Shown one piece after another: positions 46,022-55,310 of a stretch of DNA of 64,000 nt. The position numbers and the translations under genes are program-made. Origin of the DNA: Spirochaetales bacterium. GTDB taxonomy: Bacteria; Spirochaetota; Spirochaetia; DSM-2461. The notes beneath the pieces were generated by a model. It did no database searches. It had not been told where the DNA came from and saw only the letters and a list, made by a program, of their open reading frames with translations. Every line of letters starts with the position of its first letter. Within the stretch, counting starts at the first letter, position 1. The DNA lies in contig JAFGXR010000020.1 in NCBI GenBank assembly GCA_016936555.1, forward strand, positions 1-64,000. The letters run 5' to 3'.

Positions 46022-47164
46022 ATGGTTATAAAAAAAGAAATTATCGATACAACATTACGCGATGGCGAACAGGCTCCCGGTATCTCTTTCTCCCTCAGGG
46101 AGAAAAGGGATATCGCCCATAAGCTTATGGAAGCGGGTGTGGATGAGATAGAAGCGGGAACACCCATCATGGGAAGCGAGACCATCGACCTGATCCGGTC
46201 TCTTTCCGCTGAAGGTTCATCGACGCGGATCTCCGCCTGGGCCAGGCTCAGGGAAGATGACATGCGGGCGGCCTATAAGGCCAAGTCGGACCTGATCCAC
46301 TTCACCGTTCCTCTTTCCGATTATCATCTGGGTCGGCAGATCGGTTTCTGGGATGATGTCAAAGCGAAAATGTTCAGAATTCTGATGATGGCGAAGGATC
46401 TCTTTCCCCGTGTTTCCGTCGGATTTCAGGACAGTTTCAGGGCTCCCGGTCACAGACTCGATGAGGCCTGTACTCTCGCAGAGGAGCTGGGCATATACCG
46501 TATACGCTTTTCCGATACGGTCGGAACGGCTCTGCCTTCCGATGTGGAAGCTCTTATCAGCCGCTACAGATCATTTTTCAGGGGGATCATTGATTTTCAT
46601 GGCCATAACGATCTGGGACTGGCTGCCGCCAATTCGCTGACGGCGCTGGAAGCCGGTGCCGATTCGATCAACGTCACCGTAAACGGTATAGGGGAAAGAG
46701 CGGGTAATGCATCTCTTGAGCAGCTGGCGTTCATTCTTCATTTTCATAAATCGCTCGATACAGCAATCGCTCTTGATAAAATCAAGCAGCTGAGCGCCAT
46801 GGTCTCGGATTTCTCGGGACGTGCCGTTGCGGTCGACCGGCCCATCGTTGGCGAGCTGGCTTTTACTCATGAATCGGGTATCCACTGCCATGGCCAGCTG
46901 GGCAATCCTCTGGCTTATCAGCCCTTCGATCCGCGGGAAAAGGGCCTTCCCCCTTCGGCTCTGGTCGTCGGATCCCATTCCGGAAAAGCGGGAATCGTCA
47001 GTGTCCTGAAAGCGGCCGGAGTCCGGGACAGCGAAAAAGCCGTAGCTGAGCTGCTGGATATCTACAGAAACCGCTCGAGAACCAAAAAGAATTTCCTGAG
47101 TCAGAAGGAAGTTCTGGAAATCTATAAGGATAAAAAGGGAAGAAGCCGTGAGTACCTGCGATAA
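46022..47164 (+). CDS. nifV: Homocitrate synthase
   Basis: 380 residues from the ATG at 46022. The longer frame from 45980 would contain the promoter, and no later start keeps the catalytic 'IIDTTLRDGEQAPG' (6-19). It condenses acetyl-CoA and 2-oxoglutarate to homocitrate, the organic ligand of FeMo-cofactor. TIM-barrel metal ligands appear in 'DFHGHNDLGLA' and 'NVTVNGIGERAGNASLEQL'. Isopropylmalate and leucine-pathway homologues are close, but the nif context decides. It overlaps the activator gene by 17 bases. Confidence 0.92.
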   Translation: MVIKKEIIDTTLRDGEQAPGISFSLREKRDIAHKLMEAGVDEIEAGTPIMGSETIDLIRSLSAEGSSTRISAWARLREDDMRAAYKAKSDLIHFTVPLSDYHLGRQIGFWDDVKAKMFRILMMAKDLFPRVSVGFQDSFRAPGHRLDEACTLAEELGIYRIRFSDTVGTALPSDVEALISRYRSFFRGIIDFHGHNDLGLAAANSLTALEAGADSINVTVNGIGERAGNASLEQLAFILHFHKSLDTAIALDKIKQLSAMVSDFSGRAVAVDRPIVGELAFTHESGIHCHGQLGNPLAYQPFDPREKGLPPSALVVGSHSGKAGIVSVLKAAGVRDSEKAVAELLDIYRNRSRTKKNFLSQKEVLEIYKDKKGRSREYLR

Positions 47165-48695
47165 GTGCAACCATCTATCCCTCTTTATAAAAATCTCCTC
47201 TGCCATCACGCCGGGAGAAGACTTGAAAGAGCTTCTTCCGGTTCTGATGGGTTATCTCGGGGAGTATATGTCCATTGACAGAGGTATGGTCACCATACTG
47301 AACAGAAAATCATCGGAGATCATTGCGACCAGTTCCTACGGGATGAGCGATGACGAAAAAGCCCGGGGGATTTATCAGCTGGGTGAGGGAATCACCGGAA
47401 AAGTCGTGGAGACGGGCGAGCCCATCATAATCGAAAATACCGATAGGGATCCCCGTTTTCTTAATCGCACCGGCAGTTCCAGGAAAGGGGAAAATAACGG
47501 TTTTCTCTGCGTTCCCGTCAAGACGACCAACGAAGTAATCGGGTCTCTCAGCATCGATAAGAGCTATAGCATAAAAGAGGCGATTCATGACGATCTGAAG
47601 ATTCTCATTATCATCAGCACCATGATCTCCCGGGCCGTCCGGCTCCATCAGGCGCTGCATGAAGAGAAGCAGCTTGTCTGGGAAAATGAGGAACTGCAGG
47701 CCAGGCTGGCCAGAGGATTCAGAAATCCCGGCAATATTATAGGCAATTCGAGGATTATGCGGAATATGTACGATCTTATCGATAAGATCTCCTGTGCCGG
47801 CTCCACGGTTCTGATAACCGGCGAAAGCGGCAGCGGCAAGGAACTTGTCGCCAGGGCCATCCATTATACCGGTAACCGTTCCGACAGGCCCTATATTCCC
47901 TTTAACTGCGCGGCCCTGCCGGAATCGCTTCTAGAAAGCGAGCTCTTCGGCCATACTAAAGGAGCCTTTACCGGAGCCTTTGCCGATAAGGACGGAAAAT
48001 TCCAGGCGGCTGACGGAGGAACTCTCTTTCTCGATGAAATCGGCGAAATGTCCATGACGGCCCAATCGAAACTGCTCCGGGTCATTCAGGAGAAGGAAGT
48101 GGAAAAAGTGGGCTCCAACAGCCCCGTAAAAATCGATGTGAGAGTTGTCGCCGCGACCAACCGGGATCTGATGGAACTGGTTGATAAAGGACAGTTCAGG
48201 CTCGACCTCTACTACCGTCTCAATGTCTTTCCCATCAATGTTCCTCCCCTGAGAATGCGCAAGACCGATATTCCCCTGCTGGTGGATACTTTTATTGAAA
48301 AATATTCATCCATCACCAATAATAAAGTGAAGAGGATATCCACTCCGGCCATTGATATGCTTATGTCCTATCACTGGCCCGGGAATGTCCGGGAACTGGA
48401 AAACTGCATTGAAAGAGCGGTTATTCTGGCGGAGGACGAAGTGATCCACAGCTATCATCTTCCCCCGTCGCTCCAGACGATCGGCAAGGTCCCCTCGGGA
48501 GAGACGGGGAGGCTTCAGTCCCAGCTGGATATTCTCGAGTACGAGCTGGTCATAGAGGAGCTGAAACGGACGGCCGGGAATATCAAGGAGGCGGCTGCGA
48601 ACCTGGGGATCACATACCGGCAGTTCGGTCTGAGGCTGGATAAGTACAGGATCAACATCGACAAATACAAGAAACAGGGAGTGTGCAATGGCTGA
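47148..48695 (+). CDS. nifA: NifA-like sigma-54-dependent transcriptional activator
   Basis: 515 residues, GTG start at 47148. Domains: N-terminal GAF sensor (about 20-165); AAA+ core with Walker A 'GESGSGKE' (225-232) and the sigma-54-contact 'GAFTGA' (272-277); C-terminal Fis-type helix-turn-helix ('GNIKEAAANLGITYRQFGL'). It should drive the three sigma-54 promoters seen here, including its own through nifV. Two cysteines open the protein ('STCDKC'). The oxygen-sensing inter-domain cysteine pair of rhizobial NifA is not evident. Target specificity is inferred from location. Confidence 0.88.
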   Translation: MSTCDKCNHLSLFIKISSAITPGEDLKELLPVLMGYLGEYMSIDRGMVTILNRKSSEIIATSSYGMSDDEKARGIYQLGEGITGKVVETGEPIIIENTDRDPRFLNRTGSSRKGENNGFLCVPVKTTNEVIGSLSIDKSYSIKEAIHDDLKILIIISTMISRAVRLHQALHEEKQLVWENEELQARLARGFRNPGNIIGNSRIMRNMYDLIDKISCAGSTVLITGESGSGKELVARAIHYTGNRSDRPYIPFNCAALPESLLESELFGHTKGAFTGAFADKDGKFQAADGGTLFLDEIGEMSMTAQSKLLRVIQEKEVEKVGSNSPVKIDVRVVAATNRDLMELVDKGQFRLDLYYRLNVFPINVPPLRMRKTDIPLLVDTFIEKYSSITNNKVKRISTPAIDMLMSYHWPGNVRELENCIERAVILAEDEVIHSYHLPPSLQTIGKVPSGETGRLQSQLDILEYELVIEELKRTAGNIKEAAANLGITYRQFGLRLDKYRINIDKYKKQGVCNG

Positions 48696-49170
48696 TTATA
48701 AAATCATTGAAGCCGATTATTACAAAGCGGAACATATCGACGATATCCTTAAAGTTCTGGAGAACTACAAAACCGGCGAAATGGGCGACGGCGTCCCCTA
48801 TACGGACGCGGAAAAAGCCAGATTGAGAACCCAGTTCCTGGTTCATCCCAATGTTATGGTGTTTCTGCTGTATACGAAAGCCGGCGAGATCGCCGGAGGG
48901 GCGGTTTGCTTTAAATCATTTTCCACCTTCAATACGGATAATATCATCAATATCCACGACCTCTGCGTTATTGATAAGTTCCGGGGAAAGGGATACGGAC
49001 GGGCTCTGACTGAATATATCGTGCAGAAGGGGAAAGAACAGCTTTGCTCCAGACTGACTCTGGAAGTTCGCGAGGACAATGGAATCGCCCAGGATCTGTA
49101 CAGAAAGTTCGGTTTTGACGATATGGCGCCGAAGATGCATTTCTGGCGCAAAAAACTGCACCATGATTGA
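48688..49170 (+). CDS. GNAT-family acetyltransferase in the nifV-nifA operon
   Basis: 160 residues, ATG overlapping the nifA end by 8 bases. The acetyl-CoA loop 'RGKGYGRALTEYIVQ' near 111-125 and a typical 'LYRKFGFDDM' C-terminal motif identify the family. The substrate is unknown. Translational coupling to the activator and the absence of other genes after it suggest a role tied to nitrogen fixation, perhaps acetylating a protein or detoxifying a by-product; this is inference. Confidence 0.82.
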   Translation: MADYKIIEADYYKAEHIDDILKVLENYKTGEMGDGVPYTDAEKARLRTQFLVHPNVMVFLLYTKAGEIAGGAVCFKSFSTFNTDNIINIHDLCVIDKFRGKGYGRALTEYIVQKGKEQLCSRLTLEVREDNGIAQDLYRKFGFDDMAPKMHFWRKKLHHD

Positions 49171-49223
49171 TCATTAATCCAGACTCTGCAGCGGATGCCT
49201 GGCCGTTCACGTGTTTTGAAGCT

Positions 49224-49445
49224 TTATTGAACTGAGGGATTCTCATCCGCTTCGGCAAAGGCATCGGCACTTTCGTCTGTTCCGGTTTCCGGTTCAATGC
49301 CCAGATATCCGTTAATGAGCGCCTGCTCGTCCTTTATGCCTTCGGGAGTTCCCTTATTTTCTTTTCGAAGTCTCTTCTCTTCCTGGCGTTTCTGCCTTTT
49401 AATTTCCTTCTGTCGTTTGTCCGAAGAGTAATTATGCCTGGCCAT
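49224..49445 (-). CDS. Small highly charged conserved-type protein
   Basis: 73 residues. The first half is almost all Lys, Arg, Glu and Gln ('KRQKEIKRQKRQEEKRLRK'), likely one long helix; the second half is acidic. The ribosome site AGGAGGT lies just before the ATG, which supports a real gene. It is downstream of the RRM protein gene on the same strand, behind a terminator-like hairpin. Function unknown; the basic helix could contact RNA. Confidence 0.7.
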   Translation of the reverse strand: MARHNYSSDKRQKEIKRQKRQEEKRLRKENKGTPEGIKDEQALINGYLGIEPETGTDESADAFAEADENPSVQ

Positions 49446-49474
49446 TTACGACCTCCTGTCTGGAGAGTTAATAT

Positions 49475-49503
49475 AAAAAAAAGGACCGTTTCGGGTCCTT
49501 TTT
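49475..49503 (-). terminator. Terminator after the RRM gene (minus strand)
   Basis: Stem AAAGGACC / GGGTCCTTT with a short loop; read on the minus strand it is followed by a run of eight T. It separates the RRM gene from the small charged-protein gene and may pass part of the transcription. Confidence 0.75.
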
Positions 49504-49519
49504 CAATTGTCGGTATGAA

Positions 49520-49798
49520 TTAGTACCGGCGGTTATTTCCCCGGTTGTTTTCTCTCTCTTCGGCTTCGTTGACTCTGATGTTCCGGCCATCGTGTTCTGT
49601 TCCGTTTAATGCTGAAATTGCCGCTTCGGCAGCGCTGGCATCAGCCATTTCGATAAAACCGAATCCTTTTGAACGGTTTGTGTTCCGGTCAATGATGATT
49701 CTGGCGGAGAGAACTTCTCCGTACTGTGCGAAAAGATCGCCCAGTTCCTGATCTCCGATGTTCCAGCTAAGATTACCTACATAGATTTTACTTGACAT
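49520..49798 (-). CDS. RRM-type RNA-binding protein
   Basis: 92 residues forming one RNA recognition motif: RNP2 'KIYVGNLSW' at 4-12 and RNP1 'KGFGFIEM' near 44-51, plus a short Arg/Asn-rich tail ('NNRGNNRRY'). A GGAGAC site precedes the ATG. Such small RRM proteins in bacteria are often cold-induced RNA chaperones. A CCGGA-TTTT-TCCGG hairpin in the leader near 49813 could influence translation. Confidence 0.92.
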   Translation of the reverse strand: MSSKIYVGNLSWNIGDQELGDLFAQYGEVLSARIIIDRNTNRSKGFGFIEMADASAAEAAISALNGTEHDGRNIRVNEAEERENNRGNNRRY

Positions 49799-50018
49799 TT
49801 TGTCTCCTGTTTCCGGATTTTTCCGGTAAATAAATAGTATAAGAATGATTATTGAATTTGTGGGAATCGGGAATTGAAGACAGGTAACAAATAAAAATCG
49901 GTAACTTTGAAAACAATAAAACGGTTCTACATATAATAAATCAATCTGTAAAAAAGACTATAGGTGTTCTGAAGTCAAATGTCAACGAGTTATAGCTTAT
50001 TCCTTGCGACTTTTTGCA

Positions 50019-50759
50019 TTAAGAAGGGGAAGATGCTCTATTCTGCAGCTGTAATGCTTCCTCGATCCTCATCTTTACATGATCTCTGAGATCCCTGGTC
50101 TTTTTAAACTCCTCAGAGGAAATTGCGCTGAGGACTTCCACTTTGATTTTAAGGAAGCTTGTGAAGGTAATGCCTTTCAGAATTTTGTGTTCCGAATAAG
50201 TCAGTGCCACGGGGAGGATAGGGCATTTCATTTTTTTTGCCAGAAGAAACCCGCCGTCAAGGAATTTCCCGAGCACCAGTCCTCTGCTTCTCGTGCCTTC
50301 GGGAAAAATCATGATTGAATTTCCGATTGACAGATTCTCCTCGCAGGATCTCATCATTTTCAACTGGCTCTTCTGATCGGTGCGATTGATAAATATCGTT
50401 TTATTCAGGACCATATTCCATCCTATAAAGGGAATCTTTCGGATTGAGTCCTTGGAAATCCATTTGAAGTGGATGAAGAGATGATGAAGCGCCGGAATAT
50501 CGAGCAGAAATGAATGGTTCGGCGTTATTATGTACGTTTTCTCAGGATCAATATTTCCTTTTCCGATTATCTCGACGGAAACAAAAGGGTTGAGCCATAT
50601 AAAAAGCGAACCCCAGATGTTGGCGATAAATTGAAGGGCGCGCAATCGCCTATCAAAAAGCACGGTCGCGAGCCAGACGAAAAGAGAGAGGGGAAACATG
50701 ACCAGCACGATAGCCGGAACGGCAATGATCCAATACGCCAGGGATAATATTAAATGCAA
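50019..50759 (-). CDS. plsC: 1-acyl-sn-glycerol-3-phosphate acyltransferase
   Basis: 246 residues. N-terminal membrane helices are followed by the acyltransferase motifs NHX4D ('NHSFLLD', near 76) and 'FPEGTRSRG' (near 152). It adds the second acyl chain in phosphatidic acid synthesis at the inner membrane. The upstream 220 bases towards the RRM gene show no other gene. It stands alone with an ordinary ribosome site. Confidence 0.88.
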   Translation of the reverse strand: MHLILSLAYWIIAVPAIVLVMFPLSLFVWLATVLFDRRLRALQFIANIWGSLFIWLNPFVSVEIIGKGNIDPEKTYIITPNHSFLLDIPALHHLFIHFKWISKDSIRKIPFIGWNMVLNKTIFINRTDQKSQLKMMRSCEENLSIGNSIMIFPEGTRSRGLVLGKFLDGGFLLAKKMKCPILPVALTYSEHKILKGITFTSFLKIKVEVLSAISSEEFKKTRDLRDHVKMRIEEALQLQNRASSPS

Positions 50760-50838
50760 ATGATCCTCCAGAGGTTCCCGGAGTATAACAGAAATGCAAA
50801 CCGGCGAACAGTTCAGACTTATCTAAAGAAGGATCAAT

Positions 50839-51675
50839 TCATCCTTCCAATTCGCCAATTATATCGATTCTTGATTTCCGGGGTACTTTCGAAGGTATAG
50901 AGTCCTCCAGTTTCTGATCGCCCCGGGCGATCCCGATCAGATCGGCATTGCTTATGACATTGTTCGGCGGCCAATTCAACTTTTCAGCCTGCCTGTCTCT
51001 CACATCGAAAATTCTGTCAAAAATGCGCTTCTGTTCCCTCGATAGCTTTTTGTACTCTTTTTTTCTCTTAATGCCGGGAACCGGATTAATTCTGACCTGA
51101 TAATCCTTTGTAACCAGCCTGTGAATGTAGTCTTCGAATAAGCCCTTTTCTATAATATTTTTCAGCAACTCATCCTTCAGCTGAAATAAATACTGAACAT
51201 CCTGCAGGGCATATTCCAGAGCTTCATTGTTTACAGGCCTTACGGTCCAGTTATGTCTCTGGAATTTTTTCTTCTGGCTCAGGGTAATCTGCAGGTATTT
51301 CCCGATCATGGCATCAAGCCCCCGGCCCTGACCTTCAAGTATCCAGACCAGGTCGGCAAGATCGAAAACCGATAGAATTTCGATGCCGTATTTTTTGAAA
51401 ACAAGAGCCTTATCCGATTGGGCGTCATAGAAGAGCTTGACGATATCTCTTGTTTCAAGGAGTTTTTTCAATTCGCCGGCGCTGATTTTTACGGGATCAA
51501 TTATAAATGAATTCCTGCCGTCATAAATCTGAATAAGGCAGAGAGCCTCTCCGTACTGATGGAGGGAAAATTCTCCTTCGAAATCCATCGCCACTGTGCG
51601 AATCCCTTCGGAATGGAGATAATTTATGAATTTCCGGATCTCTGAATCTGTCTCTATATACTGATATTTTATCAT
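50839..51675 (-). CDS. rnd: Ribonuclease D-type 3'-5' exonuclease
   Basis: 278 residues. DEDDy exonuclease: motif I 'VAMDFEGEF' (Asp and Glu near 31-33), motif II 'YDAQSDKALV', motif III 'YALQDVQYLF' with the Tyr-Asp pair. The C-terminal 75 residues hold one HRDC-like helical region. It trims the 3' ends of stable RNAs. Full-length E. coli RNase D has about 375 residues and two HRDC domains, so this is a short form. Confidence 0.85.
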   Translation of the reverse strand: MIKYQYIETDSEIRKFINYLHSEGIRTVAMDFEGEFSLHQYGEALCLIQIYDGRNSFIIDPVKISAGELKKLLETRDIVKLFYDAQSDKALVFKKYGIEILSVFDLADLVWILEGQGRGLDAMIGKYLQITLSQKKKFQRHNWTVRPVNNEALEYALQDVQYLFQLKDELLKNIIEKGLFEDYIHRLVTKDYQVRINPVPGIKRKKEYKKLSREQKRIFDRIFDVRDRQAEKLNWPPNNVISNADLIGIARGDQKLEDSIPSKVPRKSRIDIIGELEG

Positions 51676-51728
51676 TTGATGCTCTTGCTGTCATTTTAGC
51701 ATATACCTGAGAAGTTCCGAAGCCCGTT

Positions 51729-52751
51729 TCAGCTCCTTTTTTCAACTCTCCCGTCGGTCAGCCGGGCAAATCGCGATGTCCCGGAGCCATGAACCGGTTC
51801 GGGACTGTCCCAGGACCAGCCTCCGAATCGGGTTTCCTCATAGTCCGAATAGGCCCGGTAGATCTCTTCTTCACTATTCATGACAAAGGGACCGCTCTGT
51901 ACAACAGGTTCATTCAGCGGGATCCCCTGCAGAAGAAGTAAGCAGCTCTCTTTTCCGGAATCTGTATTTTCCAGATAAAGTGAAGACTCGGAAACCGTTT
52001 TAAAGGAGTGATTTTCCGGAATATCCGAATCGGCGGCCTTCAGCCCCCGGCCTTTATAGTAATATAGAGTTCTATCGGCCATTGAATTCGTTTCAGGAAG
52101 GAGCCACCGGGCTCCGGGCTCCAGCGTGATTAACCAGATAGCGACATGATGAGCTCGATCGCCCGCCCAGGAATCGGGCGGAGGAGGAAGAGCTTCCCTG
52201 TCTTTATAAGAACCGGCAATTATTCGGATGGAGATATTTTTCCCGTTTTCATCTTTCTCATGGAGAACGGGGATGTCCTCGTTCCAGAGCATCGTATAAT
52301 AAGGCTCTACCATCTTGGATTTGCGGGGAAGGTTCAGCCAGATCTGAAAAAGATGCAGCGTGTTGGGTTTATCTTTGAAAACGCAGGGAAACATCTCGCT
52401 GTGCTGCATTCCGCTTCCGGCTGTCATCCATTGGACATCGCCCTGTCCGTACCGTCCTCCCGCTCCCATAGAGTCCGAATGATCGACAAAACCTTCGAGA
52501 ACGATGGTCACCGTTTCAAAACCCCTGTGCGGGTGTACGGGAAATCCCGGAATTTTGCGGCCGTGGTACATCCTCCAGCCGTCCCGGGGAGTGAAATCAT
52601 TCCCGATCGGTCTGCTCCCCAGAGATGCGTCCGGTCCCATATTCTCATTCCCCCGGGGATAATGATCGTAATGATGGGCACAGAATAAATAGGGATCATA
52701 GGTCTTCCAGAGAAAGTCCATAGGTCTGAGGTCGCTGATGATTTCTTTCAT
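51729..52751 (-). CDS. Pirin-family bicupin protein
   Basis: 340 residues. The N-terminal cupin carries the metal ligands in 'HPHRGFETVT' (near 75-85) and 'GSGMQHSE' (near 122-129). The second cupin is less conserved, as is usual. Bacterial pirins have been described as quercetinase-like or as regulators of pyruvate metabolism; the specific role here is open. It is slightly longer than the usual 230-300 residues because of its N-terminal extension. Confidence 0.85.
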   Translation of the reverse strand: MKEIISDLRPMDFLWKTYDPYLFCAHHYDHYPRGNENMGPDASLGSRPIGNDFTPRDGWRMYHGRKIPGFPVHPHRGFETVTIVLEGFVDHSDSMGAGGRYGQGDVQWMTAGSGMQHSEMFPCVFKDKPNTLHLFQIWLNLPRKSKMVEPYYTMLWNEDIPVLHEKDENGKNISIRIIAGSYKDREALPPPPDSWAGDRAHHVAIWLITLEPGARWLLPETNSMADRTLYYYKGRGLKAADSDIPENHSFKTVSESSLYLENTDSGKESCLLLLQGIPLNEPVVQSGPFVMNSEEEIYRAYSDYEETRFGGWSWDSPEPVHGSGTSRFARLTDGRVEKRS

Positions 52752-52780
52752 ATTCCGCTACTCCTTTACTGGCCGTCTCT

Positions 52781-53743
52781 CTATAAAACATAGTCTTTTA
52801 AGAGCGGTTTTAACAGAGTTATATCTGATTTGCACAATTGCCGGCTTTGCGGGAACTCGGGGATATAGGGCCCGATGGTAAAGCGGCTTTTCAGGTGCAC
52901 TTTTCCCGTTGTTCGCGTTCCCTTTCGGAAGGTGACCATATCCTCTTCAAAAGTGATGCGGAGCGGTTCGATGCGGTGGCTGTTTTCATCGCAGAGGCTG
53001 CTTTTCCGGTCCGGTGAAAAATGAGAGCGGAAGCCCCGGTCGTCCGTTACGGTTATTTCGTTCCCGGTCGTCGACAGTGCCGCCACATCGCCCGATTCGG
53101 TGAAGACAAGGGAGTTCCGGCTGCCGTCCAGCCCGTTTATATCGCTGTCGAAGGCCCGGATTTTTCCGATGGATGTCTGAACTTCCACAGGAGCGGCCGG
53201 TTCGCAGGAGTTCAGTGATCCATCCTGATAGAAGGACACCCCTTTCCGGATCAGGATTTCCCCGACCGGCGTTTCCATCGAAGACCGTTCCCCCGGCCAC
53301 AGAGTCAGACTCTTCAGTAATCCGGTTCTGTAAAATTCTATATTAATGGGTTTCACCGCCAGAATCCCCCAATAAGTGGGGATGGTCAGAGTCTCGGCCA
53401 GTTTGTATTCGTCATTCTCGCTCCAGTAACCGGAGACTTTCCCGTTCAGAGGAAACAGGCGGTGAAGCGATCCGTCGGGATAGAATGTAAGCAGTTCCGC
53501 TTCAAAATTTCCGACATGAGTCCTCACTGTCCGGGCGCGCTGAAGAGCAATGGATTTGACCATGCCGTTCCTATGGAATTTTACGGGAGAGAGTTTTTTT
53601 CTGCCGTGATCCTCCACCATGTAGATCGGCGTGTAGTGTCCTGCCGAAGTTTCAATCTGACATTCTTCGAGAGGCTGAAATGTTTCAGGCGTCCCGTCCT
53701 CTCTGTACGTGTAAAGTCCCTTTGCGTTTTCCCGTGTTTTCAT
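52781..53743 (-). CDS. Protein with six F-x2-D-G-type repeats, function unknown
   Basis: 320 residues, no signal peptide. A short unit of pattern [YF]-x-x-[DNST]-G-x-[LV] recurs at about residues 12, 56, 87, 137, 171 and 214 ('FHRNG', 'FYPDG', 'FYRTG', 'FYQDG', 'FTESG'). Each sits at the start of a beta-hairpin-like stretch, similar to MORN or YD-type repeats. The spacing (31-50) is irregular. I recognise no enzyme motif. It is transcribed toward pirin with a 29-base gap. Confidence 0.7.
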   Translation of the reverse strand: MKTRENAKGLYTYREDGTPETFQPLEECQIETSAGHYTPIYMVEDHGRKKLSPVKFHRNGMVKSIALQRARTVRTHVGNFEAELLTFYPDGSLHRLFPLNGKVSGYWSENDEYKLAETLTIPTYWGILAVKPINIEFYRTGLLKSLTLWPGERSSMETPVGEILIRKGVSFYQDGSLNSCEPAAPVEVQTSIGKIRAFDSDINGLDGSRNSLVFTESGDVAALSTTGNEITVTDDRGFRSHFSPDRKSSLCDENSHRIEPLRITFEEDMVTFRKGTRTTGKVHLKSRFTIGPYIPEFPQSRQLCKSDITLLKPLLKDYVL

Positions 53744-54149
53744 ACATAAATCAATAGCAAATAGGGTACCAACTATTACTTGCAGACTGATAAATTGTCT
53801 AATTATATATAGAATAGAGAAATAACATGTTATAGCCTAGCCGGTCGGAAACCGGATCATGATGAATTGGGGACGTAGATGTAAGAATCGGTCAATGTGA
53901 TTACATTAATGTTGTTATTGTGGGTAATATAAGTATGCTTCTCGTTAAGAACCCTGATCGGGCCTCTCCTCAGGTGGCATTTGAGATCGTTCCTCAGCAC
54001 TTCGTGCCTGCGGTACGACTCATTGGCGGGCAGGAAGCTTGCTTCCGACCAGCCCGGAGCGAGAAAGGTTCGTCGTCAACTTGAACCCCCTCTCCTCGTG
54101 GGAGAGGGCAGGGGTGAGGGTCTCGTATAAACTATAGCTACAGCCCCGG
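53744..54149. other. Gene-free 406-base stretch with several hairpins
   Basis: No credible open frame. It holds CCGGT-CGGAA-ACCGG near 53841, GCAC-TTC-GTGC near 53997, a perfect GGAAGC-TT-GCTTCC near 54040, and repeat copy 4 at its right end. The part from about 53950 to 54080 looks like a structured non-coding segment or decayed repeat. I could not identify it. Confidence 0.5.
54085..54121. repeat. GC-rich intergenic hairpin repeat, copy 4
   Basis: CCCTCTCC-TCGT-GGGAGAGGG followed by CAGGGGTGAGGG, the same core as copy 1. It is next to the end of the minus-strand phosphorylase gene. Confidence 0.7.
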
Positions 54150-55310
54150 CTATAAAGCCCTGTTCCGCTCGATCAGCCCGAGTCTCTGTTTCACCGATTC
54201 ATGGGAGCTCAGCGGGTCGACGGGCGTATTCTTGCAGTAATCCACAAGCTGATCCACTGTGGAAACCGCCACGTGCATTCTCGTGTCGGAAGAGGCGTAG
54301 TAGATGAGAAGACGTCCGTCGTCATCGGTTATCAGCCCGTTCGTGAAGACGACGTTGGACACATCTCCCACCCGCTCGCTGCCTTGGGGAGCCATGAGAT
54401 AGCCGCCCGGCCTATAGAGCAGTTTTTCCGGATTATCCAGTTCGGTCATAAAGGCGTATATGACATAGCGCAGGCCGTCGGCCGTGTTGCGGACACCATG
54501 AGCGATATGGAGCCATCCCTCATCGGTTTTGACTGGAGGGGCTCCGGCACCGTTTTTCACTTCCTTGATGGTGTGGTAGATTTTCTCATCGAGAACGGTT
54601 TCTTTACCGATAACCGCGCAGGTCATATCGTCGCAATAGCCGACGGAAATTCCGCCGCCCGATCCCGTATCGATAAAACCGTCCTGGGGTCTCGTGTACA
54701 GAAGGTATCTGCCATTTACAAACTCGGGGTGGAGAACGACGTTTCTCTGCTGGGACGAAGGCGTCTTCAGATCGGGAAGCCGTTCCCAGTTCTCCAGGTC
54801 TCTGGTCCGGATCATGGCGGCGCTGGCGACGGCGCTGGCCGTATCACCGGGAGCCGCATCGGGATCTTTCCGTTCGGCGCAGTAGATGCCGTATATCCAT
54901 CCGTCTTCGTGCTGCGTCAGCCTCATATCGTAGGAGTTTGTCTCTTTATGGGGATTTTCCGGCATGAGGAGGGGCTTGTCTGTAAAGCGGAAGTGGATTC
55001 CGTCAGGGCTTTCCGCCAGGCTGAAAAAGGATTTTCTGTCCATGCCCTCGATCCGGCACATCAGGTAGTATTTTCCCTTCAGCTTGATGGCTCCCGAGTT
55101 CATAACGGCGTTGATTCCCATCCGCTCCATAAACCAGGGATTGGTTTTCTCATTGAAGTCGTAGCGCCAGTCCAGGGGCGTGTGCTCCGCGGTCAGGATC
55201 GGATATTTGTATCGTGTGTATATGCCGTTTCCGGGCAGGACCGGTACATTTTCCAGGGCTAGAAGCTCGGCGTGGGCTTTTTCTATTCGGGATTTTCTCT
55301 CATTAAACAT
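54150..55310 (-). CDS. GH130 phosphorylase, probably 4-O-beta-D-mannosyl-D-glucose phosphorylase
   Basis: 386 residues from the ATG at 55310, which has AGGAG 7 bases upstream; a start at 55331 is less likely. GH130 marks: '[20 protein letters not shown]' region, '[14 protein letters not shown]' with the probable acid Asp near 128, and the phosphate-pocket region '[10 protein letters not shown]'. It should phosphorolyse mannosyl-glucose to mannose-1-phosphate and glucose. The epimerase gene upstream, overlapping by 8 bases, makes its substrate from mannobiose. Length and motifs fit the GH130_1 branch, though other mannoside phosphorylases remain possible. Confidence 0.85.
   Translation of the reverse strand: MFNERKSRIEKAHAELLALENVPVLPGNGIYTRYKYPILTAEHTPLDWRYDFNEKTNPWFMERMGINAVMNSGAIKLKGKYYLMCRIEGMDRKSFFSLAESPDGIHFRFTDKPLLMPENPHKETNSYDMRLTQHEDGWIYGIYCAERKDPDAAPGDTASAVASAAMIRTRDLENWERLPDLKTPSSQQRNVVLHPEFVNGRYLLYTRPQDGFIDTGSGGGISVGYCDDMTCAVIGKETVLDEKIYHTIKEVKNGAGAPPVKTDEGWLHIAHGVRNTADGLRYVIYAFMTELDNPEKLLYRPGGYLMAPQGSERVGDVSNVVFTNGLITDDDGRLLIYYASSDTRMHVAVSTVDQLVDYCKNTPVDPLSSHESVKQRLGLIERNRAL

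Noticed and set aside
54201-55262. 353-codon plus-strand frame.
   Set aside because: It is the antisense shadow of the GH130 phosphorylase, which has clear family motifs.
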